Source: Dryas octopetala
Taxonomy: Eukaryota > Streptophyta > Magnoliopsida > Rosales > Rosaceae
Direction: 5' to 3'
DNA length: 64,000 bases
Assembly: GCA_963921425.1 (NCBI GenBank)
Contig: OY992832.1
Location: 19,194,835-19,258,834, forward strand
The notes under the pieces are model-generated. The model did not search any database, was not told the origin of the DNA, and saw nothing but the letters and a program-made list of their open reading frames with translations. Made by a program: the position numbers and the translations under genes. Shown one piece after another: positions 21,873 through 32,596 of this stretch (its first letter is position 1; each line of letters starts with the position of its first letter).

Positions 21873-23471
21873 GTACTTAATTTGTCTGCCAGCTAGTTTT
21901 ACTTTTACCAAACTGAAGGACTAGTAGTGCATTTTGTACAAATTAAGAATACAATAATGCTAGTTGTCCCACATTTTTTTTCCCATATTTGTATTCCACA
22001 TGATGTGTCATTACTTTACTGGAAGAGTATTTCCTTTTTCATTTTTAGATTTTATTTTTTAATTTTTAGTGTCCAATGTATGAATGCCATGTAAGATGAT
22101 ATGAAATTGTGATATAAAAATGTGGTAAGTGTAGCATTACTGTTAAGAATATTCAAACTTGAAGGCCGGTCGGTCAGGGTCTAATATTATTTGACAATAT
22201 ATGGCAAGTTTATTTCCAAGCTTACTGAATCCGGCCACTAATGACATTGAATCTACTTATATCGTAGAGCTGGACCATTTGGGTAAGATGGAATAATTAT
22301 CCTCGTGTCAAACATCGATCCCTATATATATCCATCTCACAGATAAATGGGAAGGATTTAATTAATTAGTTAGGATAATATTGGATCCTTTCCTTGTCAA
22401 ATTTATGTTGATCTGCACTCAATTATTCATGAGATGATTAAATAAATTTGTATAAATTACTATTTTGATCCCTGATGTTGGCTAAAAGTGGAGCTCAATA
22501 GTCAAAAGTGGGAGATTTATTAAATATGTATAAGTGGAGCTTTGTTCGAGTGTTCAGTGTAAAATCTTCTTCAAACTCAAAAGATGAAAAGGGGTGGAGG
22601 GGATACTAAACTAATTTTACATAGATTCTACAGTTGATCTGTAATTATTGGTGGGACAATGCACCAAGCTAGGGCCAAGCTAGGGTTTAAGGTATAGGAT
22701 GAAACTTTCAAGTCCCTCTCATAAAGTATTAGTCTTGGGAACTTTGATCACATTCTTCACTCACTTGCACAAGATTCCGACCCAAAAATGAAAGATTTTA
22801 ATAGTGGTGGGCTCAGACCCAAAAAAAAGATAAAATAGTGGTGGGCGAGGCCTGCAAAATATATATGGCCTGTAGGTCCACATTAATCTGCCACTAATGG
22901 GTGGGCATTGCCTTTTCCAACATGGATTTGATTACAAAGGTAGAAAAAAAGCCTACAAATATCATCAATTTTGTCCTCAACATTATGTGAAGCAAGTAGC
23001 CTCCAGGCTCTCCATGACGCCATTACCTTATGTCTGCTTATGTGAAGCTGTTGTAGTAAAGTTGGGAAGCAATAATAATTCTCCTTCAATTCCTCATCAA
23101 TTTTATTTGCATTTGTGTTATCTCTCTGTTGCATATTTAGGAAAATAGTAAAGCTTGCCTATATTTTCATCACTTTATCCAACATGATATAATTTATGAA
23201 GATGTGCACACTTAAAAGAGACTTATAAATTTAATACTCATCTTACTTTAAATGTCTACTAAACTTCTGTTTATTGTAAAACTTGTCTATATTTTTTTAT
23301 CACTTTATAAATTGGATAATTTATGAGAGACGTAGTCACCTAAGCCCCTGAATCCTCAGACATTCAGGTGAGTGCATCTCTTCAAATATGATCCCTAAAT
23401 AATGGATATATTGAACAATGTTTCATAAATGAAGTAGGGAACCAAGAAGTTGAAAACAAGTATAAAATCAA
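21873..23471. other. Intergenic; contains a copy of the MFS-locus flank repeat
   Basis: At 22571-22800 lies sequence similar to 28345-28530 and 30795-30990 (shared words ACTAAACTAATTTTACATAG, GATGAAACTTTCAAGTCCCT, AACTTTGATCAC). This marks an old duplication of DNA next to the MFS genes. Elsewhere AT-rich with no recognised coding sequence; an 83-codon minus-strand frame at 22883-23134 has no known motif. Confidence 0.55.
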
Positions 23472-23885
23472 GGACAATGTTTGGGTCACCCCCAAGAGTA
23501 CCTGCAGGTCATCCCACCATCCAAAAATGTTTGTTCAGCAGTACAGACTCGAGATCAGAATCGTTCATTTTTTAGATAATTTATTAAAGATCATCTTTGT
23601 AAAAAATCAACTCAATCGAAAATCGTTTGGTTATATAAGTGTTATCAAATAAATTAAATAAATGGATAGTTTGGTCAAGAAATCATTTTTTAAATACAAA
23701 TTATCCATTTATTTTATTTATTTAATATTAGTTATATAACCAAATAATATCCAATAAAATTGATTTTTTATAAAAATAATTCTTAATAAATGGTTCCGAT
23801 TTTGAGCTGCACTAATTACCGACTGAACATTTTTAAAAAATGAGGTGTATAATGAGGTCACCCACGGGTGACCCAAGTATTGTCC
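23472..23885. mobile_element. Mutator-type MITE, 414 bp
   Basis: The termini GGACAATGTTTGGGTCACC and GGTGACCCAAGTATTGTCC are inverse copies, and pairing continues inward through ATTTTTTAGATAATTTATTA-like and TTTGGTTATATAA blocks. A perfect 9-bp duplication TAAAATCAA flanks it (23463-23471 and 23886-23894). No coding capacity. An internal block (CGTTCATTTTTTAGAT, AATCGAAAAT) recurs in the element near 41280. Confidence 0.9.
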
Positions 23886-24212
23886 TAAAATCAATTGCTC
23901 TTGCAAAGTAGCCTTTGCCTTCACACACAAGTACACAACCCAAGGGGCTTATATTAAACAAATCCAAGTGGCCTTAAAAGTGACTTTCACACATTAGATC
24001 CGTGACATTGGTAAAATGAATCGATTGGAAAAGTGGGTCCAACCCACCACCTTGAGAATGTGATAACATATGATCAACTGTCTGGGTTGTCTGATCCATA
24101 GACCACAAGTCAATGTCAATCCCACAGTCAACCCAAAGAGACTTTAACAGCATGTGCATTGCTATGTTAAATGCTTGCCTAAAGACAATATTTAGCCCAA
24201 AAATTAAAAAAA

Positions 24213-24576
24213 TGTTAAATACAAAAATAGTCCACAAACTTTACAATGAGTTTCAATTTAATCCACTAATTATAAAAAGTGTCAATTTGGTCCATAAACT
24301 TTTCAAGTTGTACCAAACCAATACAAACGCTAACTTTTATAAGAAAATTAACGAAATTGGTCACATGAAAATGTGATGAACGGACGAAAATGCCTCTAAA
24401 AATGTGGTTACTTGTTGTGCACATGACCAGTTTTCGTTAAATTTTTCAATGGAAGTTAACGTTTGTACTGCTTTGATACAACTTACAAAGTTCGTGGACC
24501 AATTGACACTTTTTATAGATAGTAGACCAAATTGAGATTCACTGTAAAGGTCGTGAACCATTTTTATATTTAACCC
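24213..24576. mobile_element. Mutator-type MITE, 364 bp
   Basis: Inverse termini (GTTAAATACAAAAATAGTCC left, GGACCATTTTT-like right) with pairing through TAAAAAGTGTCAATTTGGTCC and TTGTACC words. A perfect 9-bp duplication TTAAAAAAA flanks it (24204-24212 and 24577-24585). The same family occurs at 55728-56080. Confidence 0.88.
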
Positions 24577-24585
24577 TTAAAAAAA

Positions 24586-25722
24586 TTTCTAGATAACTGG
24601 GTCAAATACAAGACTATTCTTGTCATGACAAGATTTTAAAATCTTGCTATTACCACTTGTAAAGCCAAAACAAGTGGAGCCCACAAGACAAAACAAAACA
24701 TCTACTACTAAATAGTGGATTCCACGTGGAGGCCCAAGATTGGAGAGAAGAAAAAAAAATTGTGACCATTGGCATGGACCAGGCGTTGACACATGCTTGT
24801 GACCGTTGCTAGCCAAGCTACCAATACGTTCTTGATATATCCAATTGGTTACACTTTTTTTCTAATTACCACTAAATTGCCATAGCCAATGACATGTTAA
24901 ATATATTTAAGGGAGACTTAGAGTTCAGTTTATTTTATGAGTCTTTCTTAGACTAAAATCGGTAGTGATTTAAGGTTTTTAATTAAGTCATTTTATTTTT
25001 ATTTTTTTGACGGCTTTATGTTAGGTTTTAACTCCAAAATTTTGGGCTCCAGCCAAAATCTCGAAATTAAAACCTAACATGTAGCCTCTACAAAACCCAC
25101 TCTACATCTTAGGACGGGAAGTATCCTTCAAATAGGCGAAAATACCCTTTAAATTGGGGAATGACTTTATTATGAATTAAAAGAATTTTTTTATAAATTA
25201 AAAGGATTTTATTATGAATTAAAAAGATTTTCTTATAAATTATTATATTTTAAAATGATTTTCTTATAAATTTTAAAATACTCCTGATCTCCATCTAAAA
25301 ATTGTTTTTCTAAATGACCTAAGTTTAATTATCTCTATATTTAATAATACATTATGCATTTTCTTTTCAATAATAATATTTAAATATCAAGTATTTCTTT
25401 TTCAATAATAATATTTAAAAATATTTAATATTATATTTATATTAAAGATTTTATTAAAATAACTACAATGAGATAATTATTAAACAATATTAATTTATAA
25501 GAATATATATAAATACACTTAATAAATTAAATATGTAAATTTTTACTTTTTACCTCTAATAATGTATAAATTTACGCATTTAGCTAAAAACAAAAGCTAA
25601 ATTTTTGCATTTAGCCTTACATCTTGCCGTAATGTACATGCTCTAAACCAGCAGGATCACACTAATCAAGGGCAATTAAAATTGCTTTGAAAGACACCTT
25701 TTTTTGGATTCTAGTCAAAATG
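24586..25722. other. Intergenic, upstream of the first MFS gene
   Basis: AT-rich with repeated GATTTTCTTATAAATTA-type words around 25170-25270 and runs of TAATAATATT. No gene recognised. The last part leads into the conserved upstream block of the MFS gene. Confidence 0.55.
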
Positions 25723-25765
25723 TGCCTTAAACAAAGACTCACACAAACGACAAACTTGCCCACTT
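25723..25765 (+). promoter_or_regulatory. Upstream block shared by the three MFS paralogues
   Basis: GCCTTAAACAAAGACTCACA followed by CAAACGACAAACTTGCCCAC. Closely similar text stands at 32356-32395 and 34798-34835, each about 220-260 bases before the start-codon position of its own paralogue. Conservation outside the coding region suggests either duplicated promoter function or simply shared ancestry. Confidence 0.5.
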
Positions 25766-25978
25766 AATCCTTACTAGGCTTATTCATATACCATCCCTTT
25801 GGCCTTAAGTAGTACTTGTGGTAGCTCTCAGTCTCTTTCTGTATGAATCTCTTCCTACACAATCAATCCAAACCCATCTTCAATTTTTCATTTCTTACAT
25901 AACCATCTTCCAAAACCATACAGAAATTCTTTCTAGCCACTCTTGCTTAGTTCCCCTTGTCACTCTAGCCTGACCAAA

Positions 25979-27703
25979 ATGGGCAGTTCTAACAGTCCTA
26001 GTAATGGCAGCAGGAAAGGCAGTGAATTGTTTCAATTTGCAATGCATTTGGTTCAAGGCAGATGGTTCACAGTGTTTGCTTCTTTTCTTATCATGGCTGG
26101 AGCTGGTGCCACTTATCTCTTTGGGGTCTATTCCAAACAGATCAAGTCCACTCTTGGCTATGACCAAACCACACTCAACCTGCTAGGCTTCTTCAAAGAC
26201 CTTGGTGCAAATGTTGGTGTGCTCTCTGGCCTTATTGGTGAAGTAACCCCAACATGGTTTGTGCTCCTAATTGGCTCAGCCATGAATTTTACAGGGTACT
26301 TCATGATTTGGCTGGCAGTCACTGGCAAAATTGCCAAGCCAAAAGTTTGGCAGATGTGCCTTTACATATGCATTGGAGCCAACTCTCAAAATTTTGCAAA
26401 CACAGGAGCTCTGGTCACATGTGTCAAGAATTTCCCAGCAAGTAGGGGTGTTGTGCTTGGTCTGTTGAAGGGTTTCACTGGGCTTAGTGGAGCTATCATG
26501 ACTCAAATTTACTTGGCTGTCTATGGAAACGATTCAAAGTCCTTGATTCTTCTCATTGCTTGGCTCCCTGCTGCATTATCAGTGGTTTTTGTGTACACCA
26601 TTCGACCCATGAAACTTGTTAGGCAACCCAATGAGCTTAGAGTGTTTTATCATTTCCTCTATGTCTCAATTGCCCTTGCACTGTTCCTCATGGTCATGAA
26701 CATAGTTCAAAAACAGGTTGCTTTCTCTCAAGCTGCTTATGCTGGAAGTGCCACAGTGGTTTGTCTGATGCTGTTTCTCCCTCTTGGGATTGTAATTAGA
26801 GAAGAGCTGCTCCTCTGGAACCTCAAGAAGCAACCTGTTGATCCTCCAACTGAGGTAGCCAATGAGAAGCCACAACCAGTTGAAGCAAAACAAGATGGGT
26901 TGCCATCAAATTCCTCAATGGAAATGGAGCAGAGAAAAAAGGTATCTTGTTTTGCAGACATATTCAATAAACCAGAGAGAGGAGAAGACTACACCATTTT
27001 ACAAGCACTCCTAAGCATAGACATGCTAATTTTGTTCATTGCAACACTATGTGGACTTGGGTCAAGTTTGACAGCAGTAGACAACTTGGGCCAAATTGGT
27101 GAGTCTCTGGGGTACCCAAATAAAACAGTAAGCTCTTTTGTGTCATTAGTCAGCATATGGAACTATTTTGGGAGGGTCTTTTCTGGGTTTGTCTCTGAAA
27201 GCCTATTGGTAAAGTGGAAATTTCCCAGACCCCTAATGATGACCCTTGTTCTTCTTCTCTCATGTGTTGGCTACCTCCTCATTGCCTTTCCAGCTCCAGG
27301 TTCAGTTTATGTGGCATCAGTGATCATTGGGTTTTCTTTTGGTGCCCAATTGCCATTGCTTTTTGCAATAATTTCTGAGCTCTTTGGGCTTAAGTACTAC
27401 TCCACATTGTTCAATTGTGGACAACTAGCAAGTCCACTTGGGTCCTATATTCTCAATGTGAAGGTCACTGGAATGCTGTATGACAGAGAGGCGCTGAAGG
27501 AGCTAGCAAAGAAAGGGATGACTAGAGCATCAGTGAAGGAGCTAACTTGCATTGGAAGCCAATGTTATAGGCTATCTTTCTCAATTTTAGCTGCTATCAC
27601 ATTCTTTGGTGCTCTTGTTTCATTGGTTTTGGTGGTGAGGACAAGAGAGTTCTACAAAGGTGACATATATAAGAAGTTTAGAGAGGAATCAGAGGATACA
27701 TAG
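25979..27703 (+). CDS. NFD4-like / nodulin-like MFS membrane transporter (copy 1)
   Basis: Single-exon gene, 574 residues from ATG 25979; the frame extends 12 codons upstream but without an ATG. It is a multi-pass membrane protein of the plant nodulin-like major facilitator family, whose named member is Arabidopsis NUCLEAR FUSION DEFECTIVE 4. Seen: RGRW-like start of the domain ([11 protein letters not shown], 26-36), first helix with [12 protein letters not shown] (41-52), [20 protein letters not shown], then repeated hydrophobic helices; a hydrophilic loop (about 285-335) with [12 protein letters not shown]; a second half opening [20 protein letters not shown], with [16 protein letters not shown] and [13 protein letters not shown]; and a C-terminal [10 protein letters not shown]. 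The length is normal for the family. Substrate unknown, and membrane location is not decided by sequence. The neighbouring copy at 32597 is very similar. Confidence 0.92.
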   Translation: MGSSNSPSNGSRKGSELFQFAMHLVQGRWFTVFASFLIMAGAGATYLFGVYSKQIKSTLGYDQTTLNLLGFFKDLGANVGVLSGLIGEVTPTWFVLLIGSAMNFTGYFMIWLAVTGKIAKPKVWQMCLYICIGANSQNFANTGALVTCVKNFPASRGVVLGLLKGFTGLSGAIMTQIYLAVYGNDSKSLILLIAWLPAALSVVFVYTIRPMKLVRQPNELRVFYHFLYVSIALALFLMVMNIVQKQVAFSQAAYAGSATVVCLMLFLPLGIVIREELLLWNLKKQPVDPPTEVANEKPQPVEAKQDGLPSNSSMEMEQRKKVSCFADIFNKPERGEDYTILQALLSIDMLILFIATLCGLGSSLTAVDNLGQIGESLGYPNKTVSSFVSLVSIWNYFGRVFSGFVSESLLVKWKFPRPLMMTLVLLLSCVGYLLIAFPAPGSVYVASVIIGFSFGAQLPLLFAIISELFGLKYYSTLFNCGQLASPLGSYILNVKVTGMLYDREALKELAKKGMTRASVKELTCIGSQCYRLSFSILAAITFFGALVSLVLVVRTREFYKGDIYKKFREESEDT

Positions 27704-27794
27704 ATTTTTATTTGACACCACACTATTTCTCAAATGTAAAGTTTGATCAAACTTTATATGTAAACATGCAATGTCAGCTCAGAGTGAAACTGTA

Positions 27795-28660
27795 CCAATA
27801 AGCACTTGGACCTTTTCCTGGTGAACAACAAAACCCGTGAAAAAATATTGCTATGCCATATATATATATATATATATATTTATACAGTACAACTCCTGAA
27901 ATTAAAGATATATTTGAAAGCCAATGGCCCAATCTTTTGTGATTCATGTGGCTTTTTCCTTTTACTTTCTTCCTTGATAGATGCCTAACCTTGTCTGTCA
28001 CGAGGATTGGCTATGATATATTTTATATCTTGTTTACTAAAACAGCTCCTAGTCTTGGACCTTTTCCTAGGAACAATAAAACCTGTGACAAATTAATTAT
28101 TGCTAAGATATATACACTGCTTCTGAAGGTTGAAGAGATATATTCGGAACTTGGTAGTCAATTCAGTGGTCCAATCTTTTTGATTTATGTGGCGTTTTCC
28201 CTTTTCCTTTCTTCATTGATAGATGGCCTAATCTTGTCTGTCATGAGCAATGGCTATATATGACAAATTGTATATATTGTTTACTATAATTTTTGGTTTA
28301 GGTACCACAAATAAAAAGAACAGCTCCAAGTATAAATATTAACATGAAAGGGCGGGGATAATAAACTAATTTTGCATAGATTCTACAATTGCATCTATAA
28401 ATAATTGGTGGGGGAATGAATTAAGGGTAAGGTATAAGATGAAACTTTCAAGTCCCTCAAGTATTAGTTTTGGAAACTTTGATCACTTCCCACACATAAT
28501 TGCAGAAGATACCCAAGATGTGAAATTTTTGGTGCAATACTTTTGTACAAAAATCATTGCCAAACTCATTGCAAATAGGATCAAAGACATTCTTCACCAC
28601 ATAATTGGTCCTTTTCAGTCCCTTTTTCATTGTCAAAAGAATTTGAGGACAAATTGACAA
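27795..28660. repeat. Duplicated flank repeat of the MFS locus (copies A and B)
   Basis: Copy A (27795-28010) and copy B (28050-28660) share GGACCTTTTCCT, AACAATAAAACC or close variants, the CCAATCTTTT(G/T)(T)GATT block and TTGATAGATG. Copy B continues into sequence also found at 30795-31120 and partly at 22571-22800. These are remnants of repeated duplication around the MFS genes. Confidence 0.7.
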
Positions 28661-28680
28661 TATCCTAGTATCCACAGGTT
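28535..28680 (+). mobile_element. LINE reverse transcriptase remnant
   Basis: Translation contains TKIIAKLIANRIKDILHHII followed by GPFQS, a typical stretch of plant non-LTR (L1-type) reverse transcriptase, then a broken segment. Only about 40 codons survive. A second copy is at 31000-31125. Confidence 0.65.
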
Positions 28681-28705
28681 GGGAGCCTTGGACTCCTGGT
28701 TATAA

Positions 28706-28832
28706 TTGTCAATTTGCAGTGCAAGTGGTTGGTTAAAAGGTAAGGGTTCACAGTGTTTGCCACGTTTCTCATAATGCCTCGAGCTAGCTAGTATCTCTTT
28801 GGTGAGTATTCCAAAGACATCAAGTCGTTGCA
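28706..28832 (+). pseudogene. Relic of an NFD4-like MFS gene, N-terminal part
   Basis: Nucleotide similarity to the start of the MFS genes: TGTCAATTTGCAGTGCAAGT, GGTTCACAGTGTTTGCC, TTTCTCATAATG, TATCTCTTTGG and CCAAAGACATCAAGTC appear in the same order and spacing as in copy 2 (32646-32765). Frame is lost and the rest of the gene is absent. It sits directly after the LINE remnant. Confidence 0.75.
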
Positions 28833-29072
28833 GAATATGAACATTTCCTAGAGCTTACTGCTTAGATATGGACTTTCTTAAACAAGTTGTTCTTAGGATC
28901 CATAGACATATTTATGTTATATATATGAAAGGAAATTAAACTTTTGTACATCTTCTATTCTTCTATATATATATATATAGAGGCTCCTAAAATAACTTAC
29001 TAGTTTTTGAGCCTGATATACTAGTTTAGTTAAATTTTAAATAACTTGAAAATTTACTGTCCTAAAATAAAA

Positions 29073-29612
29073 GGGTTAATTGGAGCAATACTTTTTCAAA
29101 TTTTCCTTGATTGTTACTTTAGTCCTCTAACTCATTTTTTTTAAATCGAGAGGTCCTTCATGTTTTCTCACTTTAGTCAATTCCATCTAATTCTGTTTAC
29201 ATTTTTGTTAAAATTAGCCATATGTCTCTCACATGACCACCTTTTTTAGAGCAAAAATGTTCATCCACATATGTATTTAAGGCTAGGTATGAGTTTTTGG
29301 CACAAATAGAGGTGGGAAGGCTGGGGGTGGATATTTGGCACAATGTAGGGCGGGAATGAAGAGACATTGGGCGAAATAACCAGGGTTAGAGGATGGCGAG
29401 GCTAATAGTGTTCATGGACGTTTTTGCTCTTAAAAAAGTGGTAATGTGAGAGGCACATGACCAATTTGAATAGAAATGTAAACGGAATAGACGAAATGGA
29501 CTAAAGCATGAAAAACTGAAAAAGTTTAAGGACCTCTCGATTTAAAAAACGAGTTAGAAAACTAAAGTGGAAATTGAGGAAAAGTTGAAGGACTATTGCT
29601 CTAATTAAGCCA
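29073..29612. mobile_element. Mutator-type MITE, 540 bp
   Basis: Termini GGGTTAATTGGAGCAATAC and CTATTGCTCTAATTAAGCC are inverse copies, with inner pairing (AAATCGAGAGGTCCTT / AAGGACCTCTCGATTT, GAGCAAAAA / TTTTTGCTC). A perfect 9-bp duplication AAAATAAAA (29064-29072 and 29613-29621) flanks it. No coding capacity. Confidence 0.9.
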
Positions 29613-29621
29613 AAATAAAAT

Positions 29622-30490
29622 GACAATAAATAATCTAACAAAATAAAACTCAAATAGTCAAATGAAATAAGAAATAAAATTCATTACCTGATATTAGTTT
29701 CTCCCAATATTCCACCTCTATGTAATTTTTAAGATGCATTACTCTTATTTTTAATCTTAAAGATGTCCTAATTAGCATCTCATTCTTAAATATAGCCTTC
29801 ATATAAATGTGACCACAACATCACAAAATAATTTTTGTGTGAAAGAAAAAGTCATATTTGTATGATTTTTCATAAACAAAAGATATGTTTGCAAAGCAAT
29901 AAAAAAGTGTCTTGACATACGTATTAGTTTTATTATTATTATTATTATTTTATTTTAAAGTATGAAGTATTCAAATGTAAAACATTTTCAATATTGTGAA
30001 GAGAACAAACGTTCTTGTTGAACTAGAGGTCCAAGGCCCAAAGCAAATAGACAACCTAGTACAATGGACTCATGGGCAGGGGACACTCAAACAAGAACTG
30101 TCCAAGTGGACTAGAAGGCTGATGAAAGAGTCTGTACATGTAGCATTTCACTCAAAAGCTTGCTATGTACATAATAAATAACATATAAAAACAATGTTAA
30201 CCCCCTAAAACAAAAGGTAACACCAACATATTTATACAAGCCAAAAGTTGAGAAGTAATGTTAAACCACAATATTAACAAAACATGTACTGCTCTCAACT
30301 CATAAGTCATGATTTAGACCAGTGCATGAGCTTCAAGATGTTGTATGTTATCATCATCAAATCTCATCATCTCCGGCGCTTGTGGTATTGGGCCTTGTAA
30401 ATGTGGCCCAAAGGCTTGCCGACCCACAATACTTGGCCTTCATCCAATAACAATATTAGAGATGCTTCATTCTTCTATATATCAGTCCAG
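29622..30490. other. Intergenic
   Basis: AT-rich, with an ATT trinucleotide run at 29932-29950. Short open frames (for example 29996-30181) show no motif. Nothing gene-like supported. Confidence 0.55.
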
Positions 30491-30494
30491 AAAA

Positions 30495-31125
30495 GAACTG
30501 TAAACAACAAGCACTTGGCCTTTTCCGAGGAACAATAAAACCTGTGACAAGTTAATTATTGCTAAGATATATACACTGCTTCTGAAGGCTGAAAAGATAT
30601 ATTTGGAAGTCAATTCAATGGCTCAATCTTTTGTGATTTGTGTGGGTTTTTTTTCCTTTTCCTTTCTTCCTTGATAGATGCCTAATGTTGTTTGTCACGA
30701 GGATTGGCTAGATATATATCATAAATTTTATATATTGTTTACCTTAATTTTTTGTTGGACCACAAATCAAAGATCAGCTGATCCCAAGTATGATATTGAA
30801 TTGTTAACATGAAAGGGTGGGGGATACTAAACTAGTTTTACAAAGATTCTACAGTTACTTCTATAAATGATTGGTGGGGGAATGTATCAAGGGTAAGGTA
30901 AAAGATGAAACTTTCAAGTCCCTCAAGTATCAGTCTTGTAAACTTTGATATCACTTCCCACACATAATTGCAGAAGATTCTGATCCAAAGACAGTGAAAT
31001 TTTTGGTGCAATACTTAATTTGTACTAAATCATTGCCAAACTCATTGCAAATAGGCTCAAAGATATTCTTCACCACATAATTGGTCCTTTTCAGTCCCTT
31101 TTGAGCACAAATGGACAATATCCTG
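30495..31125. repeat. Flank repeat of the MFS locus (copy C) with LINE remnant
   Basis: Closely matches 28050-28660: AACAATAAAACCTGTGACAA, TATATACACTGCTTCTGAAG, GATGAAACTTTCAAGTCCCT. It ends in the same reverse-transcriptase remnant (31000-31125, words CATTGCCAAACTCATTGCAA and CACATAATTGGTCCTTTTCA). The block is therefore a segmental duplication that carried the LINE piece with it. Confidence 0.8.
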
Positions 31126-31129
31126 TTGG

Positions 31130-32350
31130 TGCAGGAGAGCTTTTGAAGGTAGGATCCATTGCTTGCTTAGCTTTTGTGTGTTGGGCTTTCTAAGCCCCTT
31201 GTTCTTTGTTTCTGGTTGCTCCTTTTCAATTTTTCATGGCTTCTCTATCTCTAGGGCGCCATTATAATTTTTATTTACCCCAAACAATTGTGTTTTGTAA
31301 GTGAACAAATGTATTACACCACTAACCCATAAAAGTAAAAATAAAACAAAAGGCAATGCTAATGCCATTCTCACTCATTCATTAGCTTCTTTAACACTTT
31401 TAAAAAAATGATAGAATTATTGAATTCGGAGTGCCATATGCTAAACAAAGAGTGTGCAAATAGTAGCTACCACACCCATATATATCAGGTTACTTTCAAG
31501 GCTTACAAGCTACTTTCAAGGCCACACCCATTACCTTTTTTTTTTTCTTTTTTTCCCTCAGTTTCATCACCTCCAATACCATTTTTATCCCTGAAACTGA
31601 TACACTGAGATTTGAAAAGTTGATGATATGGACCGGGCCAGTAAACCCAGTTATCCATATCGATCATGATCGTTATCCTTACATCCAAATTCATCAGTGT
31701 GGTTAAAATGTCGTTAAAATTTCTAGTTTCACAATATGTTCTGCATGACTTGTTTGATTGCAGCGTGATGGATTCTTACAACATGATTTCATTTTCTCCA
31801 ACTTCCATTCTCTCACTTTCTACAAATCTGAATCATTGTACCTCATTAAAACGTAATCTACTAGCCATACATGCAATCCAATGGTCATTATTTGTTTGTA
31901 TAATCATCGAGTGGTCATAATTTGTTTGTCTGTATGACTATTGGATTATGTTTTAATAAAAGGAGAATAGGAGAGAGAATAAAAGGAGAGGATCCCACTT
32001 CATGTTGCCGTATGACTTTCACATTGTTTGTGTTGTTTTTTAATACGGTAAGATCATATCATCATGGTGGTTGCATGCAATAAGGCCTTTTGAGTGCATT
32101 TGCCGCCCAGAAAGTGGAAACAAGTATAACTGTATTGCTCAATGAAGACAAGTTCTTATCCACAACAAGTAAATGAAGATAAAAACCCCAAATTTCCATT
32201 CTAAATAAAGAAAATCTATAAATATATATATATATATATATATGGTAGTTAAAGGATAAAATTAATGGATAGGGTAGCAGAGGATCCATATCTTAAAACA
32301 GAATCACAGTAATCAAGGTAATTAAAGATTCATTGGATTAATCAGATAAA
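31130..32350. other. Intergenic, upstream of MFS copy 2
   Basis: AT-rich, with poly-T near 31537-31555 and a TA run near 32221-32242. Open frames here are short and unrecognised. The right edge carries the shared upstream block (32356). Confidence 0.55.
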
Positions 32351-32596
32351 AATTAGCCTTAAACAACGGCTCACACAAACAACCAAGTCACCCACCACCT
32401 CTCTACCGTTACTTATACCACATTCATGAGCCAACCTATCTGCCACTTGTGAAATCCAAAATCTCTTCCAATATCTGAAACCCAAATCAATCCAAGTCCA
32501 ACTTTTATTTTTCTCTTCTTAGATCTCTACCAAAACCATAAAGAAATCAATCTTTCTAGCCACTCTTGCTTAGTTCCTCTTGCACTACATCGATCC

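Noticed and set aside
22883..23148. 83-codon frames on both strands
   Set aside because: Overlapping, no motif recognised, no promoter or splice evidence; frames of this size occur by chance.
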